Part shown: positions 23,977 through 33,376 of the stretch, one piece after another
How positions within the stretch are numbered: the first letter of the stretch is position 1
How the letters are laid out: each line of letters begins with the position of its first letter
Assembly: GCA_963681505.1 (NCBI GenBank)
Contig: OY811972.1
Location: 13,601,933 to 13,665,932, forward strand
DNA from: Eunapius fragilis
Lineage: Eukaryota > Porifera > Demospongiae > Spongillida > Spongillidae
Reading direction: 5' to 3'
DNA length: 64,000 nt
The notes under the pieces: generated by a model
The model's input: the letters and a program-made list of their open reading frames with translations, nothing else
Database searches by the model: none
Told to the model about the DNA's origin: nothing
Translations under genes and position numbers: made by a program

Positions 23977-25659
23977 TCACGTGGTGGAGGTGGAGGTGGA
24001 GGTGGAGGAGTGGAAGGGCTCAGCTGACTCCACGTGACTGAAGACGAAGGTCTGGGGACTGTGGAAGGTGGGGAGGTGGGTCTTGTTGCTGCTGAACCGC
24101 TTGATGCACACAATCACTGTTGTTAGGACGACAAGAAGCACTAAGGCTAAGGCGGTCACCGCCAAAGCTATGAGGGCAGGCTGCCATGAGTTGGATGGTA
24201 CTGTGGCTATGTAGAAAGAGACATACATGCCTCTATCCAATCAATAACATCATTACTATGACCATCGCTGTAACATCACCATCATTGGGCTATTACATTC
24301 AATGTCCGTACAAGGTGGTAGTCTCGTACCCAGACTCTGGTTCCCACAGCTGCAGGTGGATTACATCACTGTAGCGGTGATGTAATCCACCTGCAGCTGT
24401 GGGAATCAGGGTCAGGGTACGAGACTAGGGGAAAAAATAATTATTAATGGTGGTTAGTTTTGATATCTGTAATATTCAGGGGGTTTATTAACTGATATAT
24501 TGTAGCGTCCTCCATATCCCTGTAGGGTCATCAATTGGAATCTTTGTCCACCACCATCATCATCACCACCATCACCACCATCACCATCCCATCCCACTTA
24601 CCTGTATTGGTCGACAAGACAGAAGGTGTTGAATTGGGTACAGGCATGTAGGGCTGGATGGCATAGCTAAAAGTGATGTTGGCTGTGCAGTTGTCAGCAT
24701 TGCATAAGCAGCTCACCAGGCCTGCTTTTGAGTTAAACAGGTCCAGCTCGCTTGTCACGTTCCCCCTCCCAACGCACGTTGGAGGGGTGGAGTCACAGTA
24801 GAAATTGGGGTTATCAATGGAGATGCATTCAGAGATGAAGACGTGGCTCCCACTGAATTGGTAGTAACTGGCGTAGCAGTGTAAGCCGGGAGTGTCGCAC
24901 CTCTTGACTTTGCAGGTGGAGGTGTGACCCGTGCAGGTCACTACCTGGGTCACATTGTCCACACTGCAGATGGCTGGGGCGTTGTGGCAGATGAGGCAGC
25001 TGTCAGTGGCACAGCCGAGGGGTTGTCCGGTTGGCACATACAAGAGAACCACGAGTGCTGCATGAAAGAGTGTAAGATAGTAAATCAGTACACACACACA
25101 TGTACTAACTCACACACATACGCACTCTAAACACACACGTGCGCACACATATACACGTGCACGCACATGCTGCATGTATCCCTTGACGGTTCCACTGCGC
25201 TCGCTTTTAGTGATAGGTCTATTGGGCTATTTAAAAATACATCCCTACAGATGGCAATAATTGCAAACGTAAACCCCCCGGGACATTATGTAAAATCACC
25301 CTGGTCCTGTGGACAGGCGTCCGTTTCCTCTACACCCCCCGGGACAGGCTTTAAAGTACACCCTGGACAAGCGTATATTTGATTACACCTACCCTGGACA
25401 AGCGTATATTTTATCTGCGGGACAGGCCAGCACCCGGGACATATTTCCAAACTTCCCCTGGACAACCACATGTTTACGACACCCCCCTGGACACCTTTTG
25501 CTGTCATCTGTAGGGGTGTACGGCTAAATAATGAATAGCCCATTGCGATATTAGAGCTTCGGAAAATCGAGTATTATACGCGCGGGCTCTTCGGGTTTAC
25601 GTCCTAAGCGCTTACTCACTGGTGTATAACAGTTTTCTTCTAGCCCCGATCGGTAGCAT
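23977..25659 (-). CDS. Kinase-less TGF-beta type II-like receptor, tandem copy B
   Basis: Transcript order 25659-25620, 25057-24602, 24206-23977; 241 codons plus TGA, same phase-1 introns as copy A and gene 1. It has a signal peptide (MLPIGARRKLLYT...), an ectodomain with all framework cysteines, a helix at about 175-199, and a tail with [10 protein letters not shown] ending in Ser/Thr repeats directly before the stop. Compared with copy A the ectodomain differs most between HCYASYY and the next cysteines (QFSGSHVF versus [11 protein letters not shown]), while flanking segments are almost identical. In-frame length changes and intact splice sites argue for a functional gene. No kinase sequence is present in the ~1.3 kb downstream. 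Confidence 0.85.
24319..24427. mobile_element. 109-bp hairpin MITE (TAGTCTCGTACCC family), copy 1
   Basis: Near-perfect hairpin with termini TAGTCTCGTACCCAGACTCT and AGGGTACGAGACTA. The centre is GGATTACATCACT / AGCGGTGATGTAATCC. It lies in the second intron of receptor copy B and is absent from copy A, so it inserted after the duplication. Confidence 0.9.
25221..25544. mobile_element. MITE with internal subrepeats, intron 1 of copy B
   Basis: Same nested termini and CCTGGACAAGCGTATATTT subrepeats as 21131-21477, with several internal differences in repeat number. Confidence 0.7.
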
Positions 25660-25797
25660 AGTCGGTACGCTTCGACTCCAATATACACGGCCAATTTTCT
25701 ACCTCAATATAAATATAGGCTACTATATGACCCATGCTTGAAAATTTTCCACTTCCGCAACGTCAGTGAAATAAGAAGTGAGTCGTGTGAGTGATTG
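25660..25797 (-). promoter_or_regulatory. Candidate promoter of kinase-less copy B
   Basis: Matches the block upstream of copy A, including the ETS-type core (CACTTCCGC at 25750-25758 on the plus strand) and the GGCCAATTTTC block. The TATA-like word of copy A is altered here. Confidence 0.4.
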
Positions 25798-25942
25798 CCA
25801 ATTTGACCTAAGCGGTTTGAATCGATAACGCGTTTCTAAGGCGCTTTCGCACTCCAACCCGCTTCAATATTGAGTTGCGGTTTGGGCATAACAAAATTAT
25901 TAAATTAAGATGGCCGCCTGTGGAACCATACATATGCATGGC

Positions 25943-26060
25943 AGTGGCGGCGGAAGGCCCTTAATAGGGTGGGGTGGGGCTGGGGGTGGGGGGATATTAT
26001 TAATCCATTTGCACCATACATGGTGATAATGGATGAATAATATCCTCCCTATTAAGGCAC
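25943..26060. mobile_element. Hairpin element with GGCGGCGGAAGG termini
   Basis: Left arm GGCGGCGGAAGGCCCTTAAT and inner TATTATTAATCCATTTGCAC pair with TGGTGATAATGGATGAATAA and CCTATTAAGGC. In unit A the right end reads CCTATTAAGGCATTCCGCCG (about 21818-21838), completing the terminal repeat, while the left arm there is lost. Confidence 0.65.
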
Positions 26061-26471
26061 CACTGATGGGGGGCGGCTGACGTCCTATTCCGACTCGATG
26101 GAGACAGCCTCATCAAATTAATCTACCAGGGGATTGCACGAGTACGGTTATACCAATGCTTGGGAGCAGTGCAGGGGCAAAATAAAAATCCATTTTCATA
26201 AGTACATTAGCCCGCTCTTGTTAGCTTATTCCTACGGTGCGTTATGCATAGTTCCATGAACGCAAACCAGCAGAGCTGTATAGCGGATTCCATTTTAATT
26301 AACATGCGGTACAGCCAGCCCAAACCGACTCGAACCGGGCCGCTATATTCTTAGTGCGGATCGATCTATAGATCGATGCGGTTTGAAGTGTCTAGTGCAG
26401 AAGCGGCTTTATTATTGAATCGTGTATCACTGTTACAGACACGTCATGTGAGAGCACGTGACTGAAACGGG

Positions 26472-26885
26472 ATGCGTCATGGCGGGTTTAATTCTGCTCC
26501 TGCCGACTTTCAAAAGCAGATAGGAACGACACACTTAAGCCATCAGAGATTAAGACAGATACACCCTGTGTGTTGGAATTGCGGGTGTACAGTAAAATTG
26601 TATTTACGTCATATATCTAAGTCTTGTATGGCATCTCACACACGTAAGTGTACTGCATCCGTCCCTACCAAAGTTTACTCACAAGCTCCCGTCAGGCTGA
26701 ACAACCTATACACAATCTTCCATCTTTTGAAGAAGTCTGCGAGTGTGGTGATAAGCAGTGATGCGGAACTCGTCCAAGATGTTCCGCGTCGTACACGTAA
26801 TCATGTGTGGGTACTTAGATGCTTAAAGAGATACACTTTCTCCAGTTGCACGTGGCACACACGTGACCATGCGGATCCACCCTAA
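26472..26885 (+). other. Unrecognised 137-codon ORF upstream of copy B
   Basis: Plus-strand ORF starting MRHGGFNSAPADFQ and containing CWNCGC and several Cys/His residues, but no spacing that I recognise as a known finger. It lies divergent from receptor copy B. No splice evidence or homology supports it; it may be chance or transposon debris. Confidence 0.2.
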
Positions 26886-27088
26886 TATGCACCCTAAACA
26901 TCCCCTCCCTAATCAAAATGCTATATTATATACAATACTGTCCTACAAAGGTTTGATTACGTGATGGTTAATGTCTATATTGTCCTGAGTGTCCACTCGG
27001 GAGTAAAAATGGACACCCGCGGTGGACAGCAAAAAAAGTTTTTGCCGTTCGGTCATGGAAGGGGCCTAATTGCATTTTTAACGGTACT

Positions 27089-27292
27089 GGCTTATAGAAC
27101 AAGTCTTTTTAGGATCGGGCCCCTTTTGATGCTTTTGGTATTCATAAAACGAGCCGTGCTGGCGGACCTATCCATTACGCTCCGCCTCGCATACGAGCTA
27201 CGGCGTAATGGATAGGTCCGCTAGCACGGCTCGTTTTACGGATCAAAAGGACTTATCTCGACCCGATCCTAAAAAGACTTGTTCTATAAGCC
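27089..27292. mobile_element. 204-bp near-perfect palindrome (foldback MITE)
   Basis: Termini GGCTTATAGAACAAGTCTTT and AAAGACTTGTTCTATAAGCC are perfect complements. The inner arms CCTATCCATTACGC and GCGTAATGGATAGG are complementary as well, with a short loop around CTCGCATACGAG. It abuts the gypsy pol relic on its right. Confidence 0.9.
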
Positions 27293-27299
27293 ACAACCT

Positions 27300-27749
27300 T
27301 AGGGTTGACTCGCTGCCCAAGTGACTCGAATGTAATCTTCTCAGGTAGTCTGCATGCATGCCCTGAGCGACTCGGGTACCACAACCTTGTCCCCTTTGTA
27401 GATGATTCCATCTGCATCACCGTGTTTCCAAGGTATTTCCTGGGACTTCTCGAATACTGGATCTGGCCCAGCGTTAGTTGCTCATGGTCAGTTCCTGCAG
27501 CCTTCTTCACTTCTTCAAGTCTTTGGTCTTTATGCCAGACACTCCAGTTCAATCGCCACATAGTATATATAACCTTGGATGCTGATGCCATTGGTCGACC
27601 TTCCTGTATAGAAGAGTGGCTCCTAGTCCTTCTGTACTGGCATCACATTGTATCACCACTGGTTTCTTGACGTCATATAATATGCCAGAAGCTGATCGCT
27701 GCTGATCAGGTCCTTGGATGTTGTCGAATATGCTACATGCTTGTACAGT

Positions 27750-27781
<32 letters not shown>

Positions 27782-27988
27782 TGCAAACTCCATGGCCATG
27801 TTGCCCTCAGTCAAGCGCCTCAGCGGTTCACTAGCCTGAGAGCGGTTTGGGATGAATCTTGCCAGATAGTTGCACATTCCTAAGAACCTCCGCACATCAG
27901 ATGCTGACTTTGGAGTAACCATGCCCTTGGTAGCCACCACCTTCAATGGATCCGACTTCACACTGTTCCCCGATATCCGCCCACACAC
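27300..27988 (-). pseudogene. Ty3/gypsy pol relic (RT end and RNase H start)
   Basis: Minus-strand pieces in two or more frames match the thumb/connection of gypsy RT (VRRFLGMCNYLARFIPN, then SEPLRRLTEG) and the first RNase H motif (YDVKKPVVIQCDASTEGLGA). A 30-base C-run at 27751-27780 interrupts the frame, and several stops follow. No LTRs are visible and the rest of the element is absent. It belongs to a different lineage from the two large elements to the right, judging by the RNase H sequence. Confidence 0.85.
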
Positions 27989-28216
27989 TATTCGAGGGTC
28001 TTTGGGGACGAGAAACTGAAGTCCAACAATACTGGCCTTACATAGTTTAGAATGGCTATCGTTATGTACAATAGGTCTGAACGTCCGCTGCTGTAAAAGG
28101 GTCTGGGACCGAGACTAGGCAGGCAACAGGGCATTTTTAGGTGGGGGGCTAAAAACTATTTCATCGCTGACCTTTACCAAAAGGTAAAGGTCAGCGATGC
28201 CCCCCCCCCCCCCCCC

Positions 28217-28970
28217 CCCCCCTTTAGTCTCGTACCCAGACTCAGGTTCCCAACAGCTGCTGGTGGGGATTGCATCACCGCTACGTGGAAAGTGGATCTG
28301 GCCCATTCAACTTTTTTGTTCTGTGGATCCTCGAGTGTTACGCAATCTTTGTGTCGTCACATAAATGTGGGTGTCGTCATATACTAATTTACCGTGTCGT
28401 CATAACTAATTATCCGACTGAAAACAGAGAGAACGTGCGTGCCACCGCACCTAGTAAGACTACTGTGCAAATTAGGAAGCACCCAACAGGCACATGTCCT
28501 TTTATGACTGTGGCATGAGAAACAGTTAACCCTAACTCCGTCTAGTTCTCGAAAGCATGCAGGAAGCCAGCTGCTACAAAAGATAGAAAGGAACGTTGAG
28601 GCTGAGGTTTTTCGGGATGATAGGTGCAGGTGGTCTGGCTTCCCTTCGCCAATCCTGTTCTCATCGAGTTCATAGCCGTGCGCAGTCGCGGGCGCGTCCT
28701 TGTCCTTGTAACGCTCCTGCCCACGATGAAGGCTTGTTTGCTCAGACCCGAGCGGAGGTATTTAGGCCTTCAAAACAGTCACCTCGAGGAGAAAGCTCCA
28801 ATTGGAACGCTCTATGGAATGCAATTACACTCCTTATAATCAAGTAGCGACCATGACGTCATCAAGGGCTGCAGTCTGATTGGTTCTCCAATATCTAGGA
28901 TCCACAGTCTATGCGCCAGATCCACTTTCCACATAGCGGTTATGTAATCCACCCGCAGCTGGAGACTACC
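28217..28970. mobile_element. Long nested member of the TAGTCTCGTACCC hairpin family
   Basis: The left end is TTTAGTCTCGTACCCAGACT and the right end CGCAGCTGGAGACTA. Inside, GTGGAAAGTGGATCTGGC (about 28287) pairs with GCCAGATCCACTTTCCAC (about 28916-28933). About 600 bases of non-repetitive DNA lie in the loop. It may be a longer relative of the 109-120 bp MITEs or one split by a second insertion. A 60-codon minus ORF inside has no recognisable domain. Confidence 0.6.
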
Positions 28971-29024
28971 CCCCCCTCCCTCAAAAAAAAAAAGCGCCCC
29001 TGCCTATGGCCATGAGTCACCAGC

Positions 29025-29190
29025 TTTAGAATGCAGCATGGCCGGAACAAGCACACTTATATCTGCTAACCTTCTCAAAACCTAACCTAATGCACTTCAA
29101 TTGGACGCACGTCCCATCCTGACTCCATAGCGTATTTAATTGGCTTCAGTGCGGAACCCGTCTCGGTTATCCGGAACCGATCCTTTTGGT
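29025..29190. repeat. Dispersed duplicate of 15480-15830
   Basis: Shared words include CCGGAACAAGCACACTTATA, TCTGCTAACCTTCTC, CACGTCCCATCCTG and TCTCGGTTATCCGGAACCG. The copy at 15.5 kb carries the 173-bp MITE between the last two shared words; this copy does not. Confidence 0.75.
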
Positions 29191-29441
29191 ATTTAATACC
29201 ATAAACATTGTATGGATGATTTGACGCTAGCGACATACCTGCAACGACCGTTGAATGCATGAGAGCGCCAGGCGTGTGATGAATCTTATGTGGACGGTTC
29301 GCATTGCACTTGCGGGTAAGTATATGTATGTAACGTGTTACACGCTGTAACAACAGTTGTATTTGAGCGCGCGTACTCCGTATATATCACCGCTGCAACG
29401 GTACTGCGCGCGCTGGCGGCATTTATTCTGGCATAGTCGTT

Positions 29442-29472
<31 letters not shown>

Positions 29473-29557
29473 CGCTCATGTACAAACTGAACGTGCCGTT
29501 CTTCTTAAGAGAGTATTAATGTTTAATAATGGAGCCACGCCTTGTGTATTAAATTTC

Positions 29558-29757
29558 NNNNNNNNNNNNNNNNNNNNNNNNNNNNNNNNNNNNNNNNNNN
29601 NNNNNNNNNNNNNNNNNNNNNNNNNNNNNNNNNNNNNNNNNNNNNNNNNNNNNNNNNNNNNNNNNNNNNNNNNNNNNNNNNNNNNNNNNNNNNNNNNNNN
29701 NNNNNNNNNNNNNNNNNNNNNNNNNNNNNNNNNNNNNNNNNNNNNNNNNNNNNNNNN
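29558..29757. other. Assembly gap (200 N) with overlapping flanks
   Basis: Exactly 200 N. The 41 bases before (29517-29557) and after (29758-29798) the gap are identical, so the contig ends overlap and the gap may be zero-length. Confidence 0.98.
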
Positions 29758-30242
29758 TAATGTTTAATAATGGAGCCACGCCTTGTGTATTAAATTTCGT
29801 GTAATAAACCTTCTTGAGAACCTGGCCATTCCCCATCTATACGGATACCATGTACGTACGCGTTCGTACACGATATACGTACGTATTTATAATATGGACA
29901 TTGGCCACACACTACTACATGCCTCTATATCGCGACCTCGTGAATCGAATATTTTTAAAAGCGATGTGCCAGTATTGAATTTAGTCCCACACCTCACACC
30001 ACCTTGACTGGTTTGCCAGTTGTTTGCCGACAACGCTACAATAGGACTTTCCTGATTCCATTGTTAATTTATTTTGTGTTGTCTACATGTACGTGCCAGT
30101 CCTAATTAGAACACTTGTGCTATCCTATAAATTAGAAAGTCTGATTAGAGAGCAGATGCATTCATACTAATTAGAGAACCAACATATACCCGTCTTGCTT
30201 ACAAAGCAGGGGGTTGGGTTGGGTCCTGCGTTGTGCAGCACT

Positions 30243-30278
<36 letters not shown>

Positions 30279-30496
30279 TGTTGGCAATGTGAAAAGTCGG
30301 GTGACTTGATATCTACAAAGCCAAGTGATGCTGTATGCTTGCTCTTGCCACATTCCCTGAGTCTCACGCTTATGGTTACTGCTTATCCTAATGCTACCAC
30401 ACCTTACCACTGTCCTCCTTCTCAGATCCATAGAGGCCTCTGTACACACTGTTGTGTAATTAAATATTTTAGTATTAAATATTAATTTAGTACTGT

Positions 30497-30669
30497 CACG
30501 GGGAAAAATTTTCATGTTCCCATCCCTTTTGGATTTTTGATCCATGTTCCCAGGTTTGCAGTTATCTTAGCTAACCACATCTAAAGGTACAATGTTGACA
30601 TAAGCCATTCCACCCTGGGAATGTGGATCAAATTCCCCAAAGGATGGGAGCGCAAAACGTTTTCCTGTG
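30497..30669. mobile_element. 173-bp hairpin MITE, CACTA-like, copy 2
   Basis: Termini CACGGGGAAAAA and TTTTCCTGTG, flanked by TGT duplicates (30494-30496, 30670-30672). The same site without insert exists in reverse orientation at about 17470-17495 (GTTTATCAAATCTGTCACAG). Same length as the copy at 15628-15800. Confidence 0.9.
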
Positions 30670-31032
30670 TGTGACAGGTTTGATAAACTTCCTGAAAGGA
30701 GAAACAAAATGGCATTCACTTCATTCTTTAGTTTGAAGGGAGGGGGGGGAGGGGGGGGGGGGGGGGTTTGGGCATGTTAATAAATAACTATACATATACA
30801 TATTTCTATACACACAGCATACACATGTACTTACAGCATATGGGTTTACTCAATGACCTGTGCAAAGGACAAATATCCAATTTTAGAATGTGAGTTCTAA
30901 GCCATTTATTGTAATGAAGCCTTGAACTAAAAATGGCACACAATGGAGTTGGACCTTCTTGTGTACCTTTACATGTGGATGTAACGGTTCAGAAACCTTG
31001 GTTCCTGGTACTGTCCTTAACTGTCTTACCTT

Positions 31033-31273
31033 CAGGAACATAAACATAAGCAGAAAAGACTTTGCAGCTGTGCACAGCAGCCAGACCAGTAGTAGGACAT
31101 TTTCCTTCAACAGAGAGCGTGCATCCAAGTTCATGGCCTGCTTTAAACGCATCTTCGAATATTGTGCTCCGATGAAAGGAAAAAGCTCAAATGTCATAAC
31201 CATTAATATGACGACACACGTGTTATATAACATCATAAATTGCACAAAATTAGGACGATCCACATACGTGCCT
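31033..31273 (-). CDS. Candidate exon encoding two hydrophobic segments
   Basis: A minus-strand open frame runs from an AG (CTAAG at about 31274) to a good donor AAG|GTAAGA at 31032. It encodes about 80 residues with two apolar stretches (TCVVILMVMTFELFPFIG and NVLLLVWLLCTAAKSFLLMF) separated by a basic/polar loop. This would suit part of a polytopic membrane protein, but I cannot name the family. No partner exons were found; flanking DNA is duplicated receptor spacer. It could also be a relic. Confidence 0.35.
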
Positions 31274-31744
31274 TAGCAACCAACCAAAGAATTGATCTAT
31301 TTCAGTTACAGACAATTTTCTCCAAGGATGTTAGCTGAAGATACATCAAACGAAAGTAATCTATAACGTTTCGGCCAGACACTTTCATCTCCACTTGGAA
31401 GACAACTGCCAGTTCAGATGAGGCTCAGGAGTCACAACATCCTCTATGTTTCTTGGATCAACAGAGTCTAGTGAGGAATCCAATTTCCACCTACCTCTAA
31501 TAGAATTGCCCTCACAACTTACCTGAGAGTCATCTGGTGGAGTCCTCTATTTAACAACCTATCTCCATCCCTATTGTCAGCCCCCCTTTGCACACAGATG
31601 GTAGACTCAAAAATATGCATGTGTTTGCGCACACCGCGAGGGTATACTGCAGTCAGTCCCCCCTCCTGAAAATTCTGTGTTGGGCTCCATACTTTGCCAC
31701 TCTTGTAACCAGACAAGCATTATCGCGTGTAGTATAATAATACG

Positions 31745-31772
31745 TAAGGGGGGGGGGGGGGGGGAGGGGGGA
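31745..31772. repeat. G homopolymer tract
   Basis: G17 A G6; similar tracts at 30245-30277, 30738-30766 and C-tracts at 28201-28222 and 29443-29471. Confidence 0.9.
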
Positions 31773-32480
31773 TTGAGCAATAGATGTGATTATTGCTAAT
31801 GATTGGTGATTTGGAATGGTGAGGAACACTGGGATGACCAAACATGGTACGCAACAGGTCCCAAGCCTCGTATAAATGGTTACTGGTTTTTACAAAGGCA
31901 CAAAATTCTATATTGCAATGTGCTGAAATTCAATACCTGTTGAGCCTAAACACTACATCAAACCTGAGAGTGCCTTTTCCTTTCGTTTACGTCCTTTTTC
32001 ACTTAGGGACCTCCAAAATAGGTAATGAACACGCACATCCAGATTAGTTAAGCAATCGAGGGAAGTCTGAGACGAAAAGCTTATTTGCAGCATATCTAAC
32101 CGGAGCACCAAATGCGTCCTTTACTTCTTGCGATGAACATATGAACCTTGAAACGCTCCTCCAGGCTATCATTAGAGTTCTAGGCCACCAAGCATGTGCA
32201 CGTGATCATATTCTATTATCTATGATGTGATGATCAAATCGATCTTCTAGCTCTTATTTGGTGGACGAGGATGATCAAAGGTGTATAGACTATCTTGTGT
32301 TTCCCATGGCTGTATTTGAAATGTTTGTGTATGGCACATAGTTCAGACGCCATTGTAGTTTGCATTGGTTTGCACAGCTGGTTGAAATTGTGACAACGCA
32401 AGCTCCATTTATACGGAATTATAATATGAAATAAAGTTGTCTTGTGTACAGGTAAATGTGACCTGTGTACAGGGGTGTGA

Positions 32481-33376
32481 CCTGTGTACAGGGGTTAAAC
32501 TATAAAATTTACAGCCAGGAGGGCAGGAGTTACCCCTGCCAGGATGGCTCATGGAGATGGCATGGTGAACCAATTCACATTCAGCCTGCAGTAAATCTAC
32601 TGGAGGGGAGGGGAGTGGAGGGAAGGAGGGGAGGGGAGGGGAGGGGAGGAGGGGTGCCACTGTATAGATGGTGTCACAAGTCTGTTGCCCCAATTGCCCA
32701 CCTGTCTCTACTCCCAATATCTAGCTCAGTTTCACCAAGCAAAGGCATTTTTTCATGCAAGATTAAAATTGAATATGGTTTTGTTTCGTTTTGCGTATGT
32801 CCACAGGCAACGTGTCTCGTACAAGTTGCCTCATGTATTTCCCATCGTGTATAAGCCATAGATGTTTCTTCTGTCAAACGACACGTACATGTACTAAATA
32901 CAGTCCCCGATCAAAGGCTGCCGGCTGGCCCCCTGTATATTGATGGCACTCTGTTGTGCAAACTGGGCACGTCACGGCTCATAGCTATAACCATTGCAGC
33001 TGAGGGGGGTGTGTGTGTCTATACTTAGTATTGCAACGGTCCTATGTCACACCTGAGACGAACTCCGCAAGTGGAATTAGCGGAAGTTATAGGCTACCAG
33101 CTTAATGCCGTACAACAGCAAGATCATCAGTACATGGACACAAACCTTTAAGTACTACTACTAACACACATGACATCAGCAGCACAAGGGTCAATTAAGA
33201 TATAATTGGACTACAGATGGGCTAGCTGAGACATCTCTCTCATGGGTGCACTCAATAACAATTTAACTACTCAATAGACTCATCCATATCCCCAGTCCCT
33301 CATGTATTTTTGGCATCTGTAAGATGTATGCAGAGTACAGAACGTGAAATAAATAAAATAATTTTTAAAAAATTTA
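32481..33376. other. Spacer 5' of the plus-strand receptor, no gene seen
   Basis: Contains a GGGGA-rich stretch at about 32602-32655 and mixed unique sequence. No exon with a phase matching the downstream receptor was found except the one at 33377. Confidence 0.5.

Larger units (their letters stand above)
22595..26330. repeat. Tandem segmental duplication, unit B
   Basis: Counterpart of 17550-22375, carrying receptor copy B. Relative to unit A it lacks the left arm of the hairpin MITE and the 23-bp repeat, and it gained a different hairpin MITE in the receptor's second intron (24319-24427). Confidence 0.9.
29966..32480. repeat. Decayed third copy of the receptor-flank duplication (unit C)
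   Basis: 29966-30430 matches 16979-17400 (for example ATTGAATTTAGTCCCACACC, TAATTAGAGAACCAACATAT). 30775-30965 matches 17525-17705. 32300-32480 matches the 3' flank of receptor copies A and B (CATGGCTGTAT, CAGACGCCATTGT, TTGTGTACAGGTAAATGTGA). No receptor exons follow, so this copy lost or never had them. A 173-bp MITE and a local inversion interrupt it. Confidence 0.75.

Noticed and set aside
32050..32200. Minus-strand open stretch ending at about 32048 (VKDAFGAPVRYAANK)
   Set aside because: It ends in a stop upstream, in transcript order, of the membrane-protein exon at 31273, so it cannot simply belong to it, and no domain was recognised.
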